Positions 1 through 10,484 of a stretch of 64,000 nt of DNA are shown here, one piece after another (the stretch's first letter is position 1; every line of letters begins with the position of its first letter). The position numbers were made by a program, and so were the translations under genes. The stretch is taken from the NCBI GenBank assembly GCA_020744425.1, contig JAGMUV010000023.1, positions 558,001-622,000 of the forward strand. The letters are read 5' to 3'. Origin of the DNA: Dactylonectria macrodidyma (lineage: Eukaryota > Ascomycota > Sordariomycetes > Hypocreales > Nectriaceae). The notes beneath the pieces are model-generated. The model was not told the DNA's origin. It saw only the letters and a program-made list of their open reading frames with translations, and made no database searches.

Positions 1-321
1 AGTACGCGAAACTTCATTCGCACAAGTTTCAGACTCAGCCAAGAGGTTATAGTAGAGCATAAGGAGTTCATGGACTACGTTAATGGATGGGATTTGGAAC
101 ATGGATCACTGTTCGAATGGTTGCATGGTTTAGGGATCATCCAGAAACCCGTTCTCAAGTGTGAAAATGGGATTGACGCAATCGGGCATGAACTGTTCGA
201 AAACCCGGGATTCCCGGGTTTGGGATACCCGAAGCTCCATTTTTGGCATCATATTCACAGCGAGAATTGGAGAACAGCCTACATACTGAAGACGCAAAAG
301 CCTCGCCGGATCAAGCCATGA
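1..321 (+). CDS. 3' end of an unidentified gene running in from the left edge
   Basis: The frame is open from base 1 to the stop at 319-321 (106 codons without a stop), so the first in-frame ATG at 70 need not be the start. The residues are well mixed, with aromatic and charged positions, and read like the C-terminal part of a globular protein rather than chance sequence. I do not recognise the family. A perfect 21-bp palindrome (201-221) lies within it and encodes a Pro/Gly-rich stretch. It is convergent with the Zn2Cys6 gene that ends at 660. It could also be a chance open frame; only the sequence to the left would settle this. Confidence 0.4.
   Translation, partial: STRNFIRTSFRLSQEVIVEHKEFMDYVNGWDLEHGSLFEWLHGLGIIQKPVLKCENGIDAIGHELFENPGFPGLGYPKLHFWHHIHSENWRTAYILKTQKPRRIKP
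201..221. repeat. Perfect 21-bp palindrome
   Basis: Two 10-bp arms (AAACCCGGGA and its exact reverse complement) flank a single T. It falls inside the partial open frame at the left edge. It holds two CCCGGG hexamers and inverted CGG/CCG triplets of the kind Zn2Cys6 dimers bind, but a chance or coding origin is possible. Confidence 0.6.
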
Positions 322-659
322 ATAGGCTCCATGTTTAAGGAAGCTCTATACAACCAAAGAATGGTTTGCGCCAACTTGTGCGTCTATGCCAGGCTCTTGT
401 AGGCATCGTCTCTTTTGTCTTAGCTCCTTCTTCTATGCATCTAAGAATACACTCAGACCAGAACGATGGGAAGAACAAGAAATTTCCATCTTAGATAGAG
501 CTCGCTGGATTTTATATTGGTTGTGTGCATGGTATTATTCCATTATAAGTAAATAAAGACGGCCTGGTATCCTCTGTAAGATCGGTACTCTACACCTGAA
601 GAACCACTCACGACGTCGATAATAGTATTTATATTCCCTCCGGTCACTCCTCAGAGCCC
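322..659. other. Convergent intergenic spacer, no gene seen
   Basis: AT-leaning sequence between two convergent genes. It probably holds both 3' UTRs; a TAAATAAA-like run near 550 could serve polyadenylation. No other structure was recognised. Confidence 0.4.
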
Positions 660-2069
660 TCATCCTATTTCATCACTTACGACCTGTAAAGGCCACTGCA
701 TCGGGTCTTTCCAGAAGTTACCTAGGTGATTAGCGATGAGATGAACCAGGAATTGGCCGGCGTCTCCGACCACCCAAGACCGGCGACATCGATGGAGCAA
801 GGCTCCGTAGTATGCCATGACGAGTAGTGCTTCTGGTCGATGTTTCCGTAATACGTCGATAAATTCAGGTGCCAGCATGATAGGGAAAGCGCTGGCTGCG
901 TGCGTATTGCTGTCATCGGGGAGGTTGGCGTGCATATTGAAAGTCGCTTGTAGACTTTCGGCTGCGCTTTTGCAGGCTGATATTGCAGCTGGACCTAGAT
1001 CTGAAGCATCAATAGCCTTGTTGAGTTCAGAGCACTCGGAGTTGCCCTTGGTGGCCGCTTCCCCAGCAGCCTTGAACCTAGCGAAGAGCGGCTCGGCAGA
1101 AGCCCAACCATGGGTTGGGGAGAAGCCTGACCGGAGGACTGCGCGCACACCCTGATGCAGGAGGACGGACTCAAGAAACCTCTCGATGAATATGTGGAAG
1201 CTAGCGCGGTGGTGAAAGAACGTCTCGTGGAGCATTCGCATGCTGAGAAGAGAAGAGAAGACGAAGCGGGGCAGATGGGTTCTGTGGGCGTCCTCGGTGG
1301 TTTGGTTCTGAGTCTCGAGGTTGAAGAACATCAAGGCTCGCGTCTGAAGTTCATTGGCGATGCCATGATACGCCGGGGCACGTTCCGGCGAAGATTTGAT
1401 GAAATGGTCCGCGGATAGGGCGAGGACTTGATCTAAGACATATGGTCCATCGATGGCCCACGTCATGGCGATGTCGAGAACCAGCTGGATCATATCGGGG
1501 TTAAAGAGAGGAGCTGTTTTGGCATGGTGCAGCAATGTGAGATGCTGGGCAGTGAAGACTGGCTGGCCGAACGGATTTGTGATGGATGGCTGCGCGGGCT
1601 GCCCAACCGTTGCAAGGGGGTGAGGAGGTATGTCATCTCGGGGATATGTTGATGGATGTTGAGGTGGAGGTAAAGGCGGAGGAAGTCGAACTGTGCTTGG
1701 CCCGGAGGTAGAGCTGTTCTCGGCCGGGCCCAAGACAGAGGAGTAGTCGGCGGTCACGACGACGGCCGGGACCGGAGCCGGAGCCGAAACCGGGCCCGGA
1801 TGGCTCGGAACTGGAGTCGAAGCCGGCGTCGAAGCCTCAGTGGCGACTCCCACTGAAGCCGGGGAAGCCGGAGATGCGGGTACAGCAGCCGGGAACGAGC
1901 ACGTGCGGTCGCCCACAAGGCAGTTGTTGCACCTAGGCCTCTTCTCGTCGCACTTGATGTGCCTGCGCTTGCACTCGAGGCAGCCGTTGCGCGACTTGCG
2001 ATGTGCGCGTCGCAGCTTCGAGGCTGGGCCAGAGCCTCCCTGCGCGGCGGCGGAGTGACGCGGGGCCAT
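660..2069 (-). CDS. Zn2Cys6 transcription factor, sterol-uptake-regulator (UPC2-like) type
   Basis: Single-exon protein of 469 residues, a nuclear DNA-binding regulator. A Zn(II)2Cys6 cluster lies at the N-terminus: Cys30, 33, 40, 47, 50 and 57, with spacing C-x2-C-x6-C-x6-C-x2-C-x6-C and the basic loop KRRHIKC. A Pro/Ala/Ser-rich linker (about 58-165) follows, and then a helical region (about 175-469). Its layout, with a conserved LLHHAKTAP-like start, is that of the fungal-specific domain in UPC2 and related proteins. The start ATG (2067-2069) directly precedes the basic N-terminus. The protein is a little longer than many in this family because of the linker. Its targets cannot be read from sequence. 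The nearest divergent gene, the MFS exporter at 3880, is 1.8 kb away and is only a possible target. Confidence 0.85.
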   Translation of the reverse strand: MAPRHSAAAQGGSGPASKLRRAHRKSRNGCLECKRRHIKCDEKRPRCNNCLVGDRTCSFPAAVPASPASPASVGVATEASTPASTPVPSHPGPVSAPAPVPAVVVTADYSSVLGPAENSSTSGPSTVRLPPPLPPPQHPSTYPRDDIPPHPLATVGQPAQPSITNPFGQPVFTAQHLTLLHHAKTAPLFNPDMIQLVLDIAMTWAIDGPYVLDQVLALSADHFIKSSPERAPAYHGIANELQTRALMFFNLETQNQTTEDAHRTHLPRFVFSSLLSMRMLHETFFHHRASFHIFIERFLESVLLHQGVRAVLRSGFSPTHGWASAEPLFARFKAAGEAATKGNSECSELNKAIDASDLGPAAISACKSAAESLQATFNMHANLPDDSNTHAASAFPIMLAPEFIDVLRKHRPEALLVMAYYGALLHRCRRSWVVGDAGQFLVHLIANHLGNFWKDPMQWPLQVVSDEIG

Positions 2070-3879
2070 CGGGAGCCACTCAGTACCTGATTATCATAGC
2101 CTTGATATCTAGAGATGCTTGGTGTTGTCTGGTCTTGGCTGAGAGCCACCGAGAGTCTTGGGCCAGCCAAATGCAGGTTGATGAGGGTCAAACTCTGGGT
2201 TTGTCAAGGGGTTTATCGTGCAACGATGACGTCTGTTTTTGATTGGCTAGTGGTCAGAATGTCTGTCGTTTTCGAAACTTCAGTGGGGACTCAAGCCACA
2301 ACAGGATTAGCGGTGACCAAGCAACCTGGGTCTCGGCCCATCTCAAGGCGAGGATCCCAAAGAGACACAGGAGAATACCAACAAGCCAACTCAAATAAGG
2401 CATTCAAAAAAAATTCAACTGTTATACCTGTTTCGTAAGCGTGATAAAGGTCTAGTATTTTAAAAGCAAGATCCGGTAGCCAGCATGTATGGCTTTAAAA
2501 AAGTAGAACCTCGATAGCTAGAACAATATTGCCAGATTTAATCCCACTAGGTAAGGTACATCACCAGCATCATTACCGCGATATTGCACCTAGAGCCAAC
2601 GAACTTGTGAGTGCGTCCGGCTTCTTTGAAGCCCCAATGATAAGATCCTCGGTCTATCATCAACTATGGCCGTAATTGCAAGACTGGTCCTTGGAAGCAC
2701 GTTATCACGGCGGCGATGCTAGACGGTACAGGGTAGGGCTGTCAGGTCTCTTCCTAACGGCCGAGTCATGTCATGCGAGACATGGTAATTTCAATCTGAG
2801 TTTCTTAGTCGCCATTTCCGTTAACCGAGTGCCTATTTCAACGTTGTTCTAAACGACCATCACAAGGGTTGTTATGGCCCGGTGGGCACTAACCTCCACC
2901 ACGCGGGGGTGGGGCCGCCCCCCCTCAGAGAGCTGCATGTGCCTCACTGGCCTCCTCGCTCACTGGTAGCCAAATATGATAACAAGGAGGCAGGACTGGA
3001 TGAAAGGATCGAACTTAGCTAGAAGCAGGTAGCTGCCATATAGCTTAATGTCATACCCTCCCTTTTGAATGAAGGCGGTAGTCTCCGCATTTCACATGCC
3101 TCAGGCAGCATCTATCAAACCCAGGCACGTCACGACAGGCTCATCATAATGGGACCATGAGGGATGGCCTGGCATTATTGTCGCTCTATGGTCCAAGATA
3201 GAATGATGTGAAACCTGATGTCTCGATTGTTACGGAAAGAGTACTCCGCCATCGATGTTGGGGCAATTCCCATAGGCGAGTGTGCTCAGCCACCAACTGG
3301 AGTTCTCGGTCATCATTCATAACCGAGGTGTTCAACAACAATGCTGAATGGCCAGACTTTACCGAAGGCTTCTTCAGAAACCATAGCTGCAAGATCACAA
3401 GCTCTCCATCATCTTTATCAGCTCAGTAGCAACGGCAAGGAATTGCCGACACAACTGCCACCCTTGCCAGCGTGCCCTACTTTAAGCTCAAACCCAGGAA
3501 TCCCAAACCCCTTTGGGCCATTCAAGCACAAAAGATAAGCACGCCGCCCGGAATCGTGGGGTTGGTGTAACCGCATCTGTGCAATTATACAATAATGCAT
3601 GGGGTTTCCCCAGTGCCCCAGATTCAGCTCCCCCCGCCCCTCCGATGCTTCCGTTCCGGTGGGGGGAGCTTGGCCTTGCTCGAAGCCAATGAGAGGCTCG
3701 TATTCGCCGTGCCAACCTCTTTTAACCTGGCACACAAGCTGTCCTGCCTGTCTTGGCAAGGATGAGCAATTACCGAGAGGATATCATAAAATCCTCGCTG
3801 TCTTGACCTTGCTGCCATGCGTTGATTGACAATTCAACCTCAACAAGCGACTGGACGAGCGTCACCACACATCGCCATC
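2070..3879. other. 1.8-kb intergenic region between divergent genes
   Basis: Upstream region of both the Zn2Cys6 gene and the MFS exporter. It contains AT-rich patches (2400-2530) and a G/C block near 2900-2930. Small open frames overlap on both strands (3186-3829), but none resembles a known protein or has a convincing start, so I call no gene. Confidence 0.5.
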
Positions 3880-5739
3880 ATGTCTGCGTGGAAATTTGCT
3901 TTCTCTCTCAGCAAGGCTGAGGTCCTGGAGGCGAAACCACCCGGCACAGCTTTCCTCATTCGTAAGCCTAACCTTCCTTTCATCCTGTCGCCTCGAGCTA
4001 GTGATACAGGCTTGAGGGCTATGCTGTTAGGAATCTGTGACTGACAGTCCTAGGTGAACATGAAGGGAGCTCGGAACCAGACGAATTCATCAAAGTGCCT
4101 CGGCCTTCAGACGATCCAGCAGATCCTCTCAACTGGCCGACATGGCGCAGGATCACGCTCCTTTTAATTGCTTCTCTGTATGCCTTTACGGGAAACTTCG
4201 TCAGCGCCAGCATTGCGCCGATGCTCCAGCTTCTATACCATGGCATTGTTCCGCCGACTCGGCCGTACTCCGAGCTTACATACTTTATTTCGGCAAGTCA
4301 TCTTGCATTTCTTACCTCGATTCATATCGTGGGAAGATTCACAAAAGGCTAACCTGGGTTTGGCAAATAGGTCAGCACCTTGTTCCTCGGAGCCTCCAAC
4401 ATCCTCTGGGTTCCCCTATCCAACATCATCGGCCGACGACCAGTTCTCCTCCTCGCTACACTTCTCATGACGCTTTGCACTGTCTGGTGTGGACTGGCGA
4501 CATCGTATGACTCGCTCTTCGCCGGCCGAGTTTTCCAGGCTATTGGTGCTGGCGCGTCGGAAACCGTGGCTCCTACTTTGGTTGGAGAGATCTTCTTCAT
4601 GCACGAGCGTGGCCGAGCAATGGTGCGTCCTGATGATCTCGAACGCGATTTCAGCGTATAAATCGTTTACTGACATCTCGAAGGCAATTTACACAGTCTT
4701 TCTTGCCGGTGGTCCAATCATCGGCGGCATTGCTGGCGGCTACATCGGATCAAGTCTGGGGTGGCAGTACATCTTCTGGGTCGGCGTCGCATTATCTGGA
4801 GCCTGCTTCCTGGGCGTTCTTTTCTTGGTCCCCGAAACTCTCTTTGTCAGAGAAATCGTAGCCGCTTTTGCCACCAGTGAGATCCTGGACGACGAAAAGC
4901 CAGGCGACACTCAGATCGAAACGAGCCGATCAGCCGAGACCTACCAGCCATATACGTACATCCGATCGCTTGGTTTCATCAGCCCACGCGGAGATGTTCT
5001 TCAAAATTTCATTCGACCTTGGCGCACTGCCTTGCTTCCTGGAACCTGGCTGGTGACTCTGCACTACGGAGGACTCGTCGGCGGTATCGTTACCGTTTCT
5101 ACCATTGGACCTCAGCTGGTTGCCGCACCTCCGTATCTTTGGGGCGCCAATGTGGGCTTGATCAATGTCGGAGGTGTCATCGGATCGCTCCTGGGTGCTC
5201 TATACACGTATTTGGTTGCGGACTCGAGGTTGAAGCGATCTGCGAAGCGTGAACATGGTGCTGCCGAGCCTGAGAGTCGATTGCCAACTATGTTCCCAAC
5301 ACTGGCTATTGCGACATGCGGCTTCTTTGTTTTTGGTTTCTGCGCTGAGAATCCGTCCAAGAATGCCTGGGTTGGTCTGCAAGTCGGGTTCGCTATGATT
5401 TCTATGGGCTTGATGCAAGTTCCCTCAGTGGGATTCAACTACGTGAGTCGTCCAATATTCTACCCGTCGATGAATGGAACGCTAATCAAGAGTTCGCCAT
5501 AGTTGATCGACTGCTACATGCACCTCGCTAGCGATTGCTTCGTCGTGGTCACCATCCTGCGGGCCATCATCGCTTTCGCTTGGACATTCTTCATCAGTGG
5601 CTGGATCCACGACCGCGGAGCGGCTGAGCCCTTTGGTATTTTCGGCATGGTGATGGGAATATTCTCGCTACTTACGATTCCAATGTGGTTGTTGGGCAAG
5701 CGGACGAGAATTGCGACTGCGAATTTGGTCCAGCCTTAG
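3880..5739 (+). CDS. MFS transporter (DHA1-like drug/proton antiporter type), five exons
   Basis: Membrane exporter of the major facilitator superfamily; spliced length 522 residues. Exons read: 3880-3961, 4054-4292, 4371-4622, 4684-5442 and 5503-5739. The cytosolic N-terminus ends in a DDPxNWPxWR motif, typical of fungal DHA1 proteins just before TM1. The loop after TM2 has the motif GRRPVLL, and the TM5 region has GGPIIGGIAGGYIG (antiporter motif C style). Later TM segments lie at about 5020-5210, 5290-5420 and 5510-5690. The ATG at 3880 has a CATC context. Intron 2 (4293-4370) appears to start with GCAAGT rather than GT. The other introns are standard: 3962-4053, 4623-4683, 5443-5502. The substrate is unknown. 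The gene is intact. Confidence 0.85.
4293..4370 (+). other. Probable GC-AG intron
   Basis: Removing 4293-4370 (starting GCAAGT, ending AATAG) joins TYFIS to VSTLFLGAS in frame, as family members read at this point. The only nearby GT (4297) would shift the frame. GC-AG introns are a known minor class. Confidence 0.7.
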
Positions 5740-6389
5740 TGAATGGAACAGAAGCAAATCAATTGAGGGAACGGTTCATCGTAACTCTAGCCTAGCGATA
5801 TTCAGCTGTAGCTTCTAGTGTTCTGGATTAATAGCGATCAATTCACTGATTTACAACTGATCGCCGAGGCACGGCGCGCAAAATGCCACGACATCGTAGA
5901 TCACCTCGTCCCAAGCATCCCTGCCACGTGCAACAACGAAATGCTAGGCAAGATAAAGAACGCATCATTAAACCAAACCGTTAAATTCAGTTGCAAGGAT
6001 TGTTTCAGAAATCCTGCATGTGGCTGTGGAGAGCGATGCGACCACACCCACTTCCCAAGAAATGACGTTTGCATCGGCGATCGGCGTTCAGAACCGGTTT
6101 TGACAGGGGTGTCGACACGCGCCACAGGTGGAAATACTGACATGGCATCACGCTGCGTCCTTGGTTAAGCCACTTGAGCCTGTCATCTGGCATAACCCGT
6201 CGTTGAAGTGCACCCTATCAAGATCCAAGGATGACGTATTCGCTTGAAGCCTTCCCTCTGATGAAATCATGAGTGTGGCTTGCGTCGTATGCCCATGCCG
6301 TCTATAAATGCCTTCTGCCGTCCGTTACGTTGACGTCCGTCTTGCACAAGCCGAATAACCTACAGCGCGCATCACAAATCAACATCATC
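5740..6389. other. Intergenic region and promoter of the hydrophilin-like gene
   Basis: An open frame at 5818-6168 (+) is Cys-rich but has no ATG at its start and resembles nothing I know. The last 150 bp hold the TATA box and leader of the next gene. Confidence 0.4.
6303..6308 (+). promoter_or_regulatory. TATA box of the hydrophilin-like gene
   Basis: TATAAA lies 82 bp before the ATG at 6390. A strong TATA box fits a stress- or stage-induced gene. Confidence 0.6.
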
Positions 6390-6905
6390 ATGGAGTGGAC
6401 AAAGAAAACCTACAACGAGCAATACGAGAAGTGGGTGCCCTGGCTAGAGGACACTTACCTGCGATGGTTCTCCAAAGACAACAAAGCTAGCTACACCACC
6501 AAGGGTCGGTCTCTCGAGCCGGTTTACGGCACTGCTCCCTTTGCGCTAACCCCAAGCTAACACCCAGCAGACACTCTCAACAAGTCGAAGGTAACTGGCG
6601 TCGAGCAAGTCGATACCCTCCAAGACGGCGTCCACAACCTCGTCGCGGGCCAAGTCGGACAAGGCGGCCTTCTACAACCGGCCGGCGATCTCGCCTCTAA
6701 GGAGGGCGTCAACCGAGCTGAGCGCCAGGGCAAGGACGACAAGGGCGGCTACGCGCCTTCACAGCTTCCGGGGGCCAATGTGGCCAACGATACCGCGAGC
6801 GCTTTCGTCGATGGTGGAAAGAATGTCGCTGCAAAGTCGACTGATGGCGTCAAGGGAGCTGGCAGCTATGTCGGGGGTCTTCTTGGAGGAGGAAACAAGA
6901 AATGA
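6390..6905 (+). CDS. Small Gly/Lys-rich hydrophilin-like fungal protein
   Basis: Two exons (6390-6504, 6571-6905) give 149 residues. The intron 6505-6570 has a GTCGGT donor, CTAAC branch motifs and a CAG acceptor. The N-terminus (MEWTKKTYNEQYEKWVPW) is Trp/Tyr-rich. It is followed by a VTGVEQVDTLQDGV segment, a GQVGQGGLLQPAGD segment, a KEGVNRAERQGKDDKG segment and a Gly-rich tail. This layout is familiar from a conserved, uncharacterised Pezizomycotina family. The protein has no signal peptide or membrane segment, is very hydrophilic and is low in Cys, like LEA/hydrophilin proteins of dormancy or desiccation. That role is an inference from composition only. A clear TATA box lies upstream. 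Confidence 0.8.
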
Positions 6906-7750
6906 ACTGGACGATGGGTTATTTTATATTGGGCATGTCTTTCCACCTTCTTCGAGTCTCGGCCCAGAGTGTAGAGAACCAGTTTAGTTATTTTCCTTGT
7001 AATTGCAACAACTTCTAGTAATACCAAGTCAGCACAAACTGATTGCTAGGCATCAATCTAACGCCCCAACATGCACATGAGCGTCTTTATTCCCGTCCTA
7101 GGGTTGCCAAAGTGTGCTGGCCGTGTTTTCTTTTGATACTGGCTGTTGAGCTTTATCCACGTTGATGTTTCTCAATTGCATCGCGATAACTCCACCAAAG
7201 CCTTGCTTCAAGCCGTGGTACATCATCTTTTCACCACTCTGCACCCAGTCCTGACCACGTTGGGTAAAGTTCCCTGTCGACCCATTCGGAACTGGGCCCT
7301 CCCAATGGTCCGATGGTATCGTCGTTCCATCCAGGCTGACGAGCTACCGTAAGAATCTAATTCCGATCGCCCATAAAGCCACTGTCTAGGCCCTTCATCG
7401 AATCGACAGGGTCTGGTCGAGGACCGAATGCTATGGCCTCTCACTGATCCAAGAACATTAGGAATGCAATAGCCGTCCCCAAGTCGGTCTGAACTGCCAA
7501 CACCGTGCCTTCAGGCCCGAACAGGTGTGTCAATAGCAGTATCAAGCGCTATAAAATTGGGTTGGTGTTATCCAAATCTGACGTATGCGGCAAGGCAACT
7601 TTTCGGTCGGTAACACACGCCAGTGGAAGGGAGCACACTGACTGAGGCTCCTCGCAGCGTCAGGAAGCCGTCCAAACTCGAATGATGGTCAAGGTCTAGG
7701 ACCCGAATTGTATGAACATATCTAACCTTAAATACAGATATGTCTCTTGA
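6906..7750. other. Convergent intergenic region, no gene seen
   Basis: It holds the 3' ends of the hydrophilin-like gene and the NmrA-like gene. Short overlapping frames on both strands (7146-7444) look like chance. Confidence 0.4.
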
Positions 7751-8659
7751 TTAGGCCTTTGAAACATAGCCCTCCAAGAATTCGTCAAGGTTCTCCTGAC
7801 GCAGACCCAACTTCTCATTCCACAACCCCTTCGTGACAGAGAAATTAGCCAGCCCTCCTTTGCCATAGACAGAACCCGCAACCATGGAGAGTACACCGAA
7901 AGGCTGTCCGTCCTTCACCTGCGTAGCACCGTCTTGCCACAGGTCATCGACTGTTCCATGCGATACCTCGAAGCTATCCCCCGTAGCTGCTTCAAGGGCC
8001 TTAAGAACCTCGTTCTGCGTCACCGTAAAACTATTCACGTAGACGTACTGGTTCTTTGTGAGATTGTGATTCTTCAAGCTTTTTGCTATGGCCTTGCCAA
8101 CTTGGTCCAGATTCGTAGCTTCAAAAGGGATATCCCCGCCATCAAAAATCGTAGCGGTGCGCGCCTGAACGTTCCAACCACCAAATCCAGGAATGTTCAA
8201 ACCCCAGTCAAACATTCCTCCAGTGATGATCGCAGTCCACGAGATCTTGTCCTGGTTGGCTTTGAGATAATTGAGGCTCTCGATCTTGTCCTTCAGAAAA
8301 GGGATGTAGGTTGCCGCCGTAGGATCCGAGGTGTCGATGCCGTACTCAGAGGGAATGAAGACCTTCACGCCAGCCGCTATGGCTACATCGATGATAGTTT
8401 TCTGGAAAGCCAACGCTTCTCCGGGAACGACGCTGCCAACAGTGCTGATCACGGCGTCTTGGCTATTTAGAGCCGAAAGAAGCGATTCTCTCGAGTAGTC
8501 CGTCTTAATGTGCCTCACCTCCTGCGGCAGCACAGCTTTGGATGAGTCTCGGGTTAACCCTGTGATCACAAAGTCCTCGGCCAAGAGAGCTTTGATGGTC
8601 GACTTGCCGACGTTTCCGCCTGCTCCGATAATCGCAACGCTTTTGATCGATGAAGTCAT
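7751..8659 (-). CDS. NmrA-like / isoflavone-reductase-like NAD(P)-binding protein
   Basis: Single-exon cytosolic protein of 302 residues, the normal length for the family. The Rossmann fold begins with IIGAGGNVGKS (glycine motif GAGGNVG at 12-18), characteristic of atypical SDRs of the NmrA / isoflavone reductase group. These are either NAD(P)H reductases or redox-sensing regulators. A conserved FIPSEYG motif lies near residue 100; the substrate-binding half follows. The ATG (8657-8659) starts directly before the first beta strand. An AT-rich TATTTAAA element lies about 82 bp upstream. It is divergent from the MBL-fold gene at 9264, with 604 bp shared upstream. Reductase and sensor roles cannot be told apart from sequence. 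Confidence 0.85.
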   Translation of the reverse strand: MTSSIKSVAIIGAGGNVGKSTIKALLAEDFVITGLTRDSSKAVLPQEVRHIKTDYSRESLLSALNSQDAVISTVGSVVPGEALAFQKTIIDVAIAAGVKVFIPSEYGIDTSDPTAATYIPFLKDKIESLNYLKANQDKISWTAIITGGMFDWGLNIPGFGGWNVQARTATIFDGGDIPFEATNLDQVGKAIAKSLKNHNLTKNQYVYVNSFTVTQNEVLKALEAATGDSFEVSHGTVDDLWQDGATQVKDGQPFGVLSMVAGSVYGKGGLANFSVTKGLWNEKLGLRQENLDEFLEGYVSKA

Positions 8660-9263
8660 AGTGAGATGAATATGTGAGAAAGGGTTGATAACTGAGATGT
8701 GAATGACAACCAGGGCCTAGAAAAGGATCCTACCAAGCGGTTTAAATACTTCGCAAACATTGACAGGGGGATTCTCTTTCTACCAGGATTCACGGAACAA
8801 TTAGATAATATGCCCTTTACTTTCAGTGTATATTTGGAATCGAACATGCATGCGTGGGCCTATCCCCTCGATAACCTCGGAGATAACTGTACAGCAGAAA
8901 TGCGCCGAGTTGGATTTTTAATCTGTAATTGTAGGAATAGTAGGGGAGCAAAAGAAACCGAGGCCGCAATAATAATCATATTTCGATTGTAGGGTTCTGT
9001 AACTCGGCTCGGTAATAAGATTAATAATCTCACCATTGAACCTTGGTAGTCTTGTCGGGGCAAGCCACTGGTTGGTAAGCTTAACACCTAAAAGTCCACA
9101 TTTATTGGAGGAGTGACGATGCACGCTTACAGACCGAGCAGTCTTGCGCGCTAACTCTCGCACGAGGTAATCACGTATCATCCTTAAAAAGAACCATTTT
9201 CCCATAACCAGAATTAGCATTCCCACACTATCACGCATCACCAATCGCAAATGAGCTGTCAAT
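8660..9263. promoter_or_regulatory. Shared divergent promoter region (NmrA-like / MBL-fold)
   Basis: 604 bp between two divergent start codons. It is AT-rich with TTTAAATA at 8741-8748, which reads TATTTAAA toward the NmrA-like gene. Co-regulation is possible but only inferred from layout. Confidence 0.45.
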
Positions 9264-10163
9264 ATGGCAATCCAATTTTCCATCTACACCTGTAAACCCA
9301 TCCCAACCGCCGCTGCGTCTCCTGACCCTTCATCAGATGATGCGGGCCTCTGGTCTCCGCTCTCATGCACCTTGGTCTACACTCAGAAGGCTGCGCTTCT
9401 GGTAGATTGTCCAGCAAGCATCAATGCTACAGTTGAGCTAGCGAGATGGGTCAAGTCTGAGTTACCGGCGGGCTGCACCCTCCGCTATTTTCTGCCCTCT
9501 CACGCTCACGGAGACCATTTTCTCGGATTTCCTATCTTACAAGAGCACTTCCCTTCCGTCACGGCTGTTGCCACGCACAAGGTCGTTGAAGGAATCGCAC
9601 AACAGCACTCGCCAGACATCTACCATGGCCTATGGGAGAAGACCTTCCCTCCTGCCGCCGACGGGACTGGTTTACCAACGTCGAAGGCCGTATTCCAGAC
9701 TCTTCCCCCAAATAACGAGCTGGAGTTGGATGGTCACTTGGTCCAAGTGTTTGACGTTCCCCATGGCGACACTCACGCCAACTCGTTTATTTACGTTCCT
9801 GAGTTGCGCCTCGTTATCGCAGGCGATATCGTCTACAATGAGGATTGCCATCAATGGTTAGGCGAGGCAAGCACACGGGAAAAACGTGACAAGTGGATCT
9901 CGGCTCTGTCGCAAATTGCTGCTTTGAAGCCGAAAGTCATAGTTCCAGGACACACATTCACTCCTATCTCGACGCCAGATGAATCCGTAGCCGCCGGCAT
10001 GCTCGAGAGCACAGAGAGCTATATCAAGGGCTTTGCGGAAGAGCTTGATCGAGCTGATAACGTGGTGGAACTTATTGATAGAATGAGAGCCCGATACAAG
10101 CGTTGGAATCTCTTTATTCTCGCAGGAGGTTGCCAGGCGGGAATGGCAACTAAGCAACTTTGA
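9264..10163 (+). CDS. MBL-fold (metallo-beta-lactamase superfamily) hydrolase
   Basis: Single-exon protein of 299 residues with no signal peptide. The metal-binding motif HAHGDH lies at residues 80-85 (His80, His82, Asp84, His85). A second-site His follows in the PHGDTHANS segment, a bridging Asp in VIAGDIVY, and the last His in VPGHTF. So the complete dinuclear zinc set appears present. The fold covers hydrolases for lactams, thioesters, lactones and other esters, and the substrate cannot be inferred. The C-terminal helices (about 235-299) are usual for fungal members related to detoxifying or secondary-metabolism hydrolases. It pairs divergently with the NmrA-like gene. Confidence 0.85.
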   Translation: MAIQFSIYTCKPIPTAAASPDPSSDDAGLWSPLSCTLVYTQKAALLVDCPASINATVELARWVKSELPAGCTLRYFLPSHAHGDHFLGFPILQEHFPSVTAVATHKVVEGIAQQHSPDIYHGLWEKTFPPAADGTGLPTSKAVFQTLPPNNELELDGHLVQVFDVPHGDTHANSFIYVPELRLVIAGDIVYNEDCHQWLGEASTREKRDKWISALSQIAALKPKVIVPGHTFTPISTPDESVAAGMLESTESYIKGFAEELDRADNVVELIDRMRARYKRWNLFILAGGCQAGMATKQL

Positions 10164-10484
10164 CCGTGTATTTACTAAGTAACAATAGTATCTATTAATT
10201 GTTTCTGTGAGAGCGGCTAACCGATGCTTGTCCTCCAACGCAGTCCCATATCTCGACATGATCTGGCACAACACAGACCATTTTCCGAGCCATTACTAGA
10301 ATGGTATAGAATAGCCAACTTCGTTCTCGTTAAGCTTGGCGATCATGTCTCCCCAGTGCCCCAGGCAGCAGTATGAAGGGCCTGCTCCACGTCAACCGGC
10401 CGCCATCCAGGCGAGCGACCAAGACAGATGCAGGTCCCGACCAATGCTAAAAGAGTCTTAGTAAAGTTTATTATACTAAAGGAT

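Noticed and set aside
2900..2935. G/C block in the first large spacer as a structural element
   Set aside because: Homopolymer-like G and C runs pair only loosely; no defined stem or conserved site.
5818..6168. Cys-containing 116-codon frame (+) that might be a small secreted protein
   Set aside because: It starts at TTG not ATG, has no signal peptide, and no donor/acceptor pair gives a better start.
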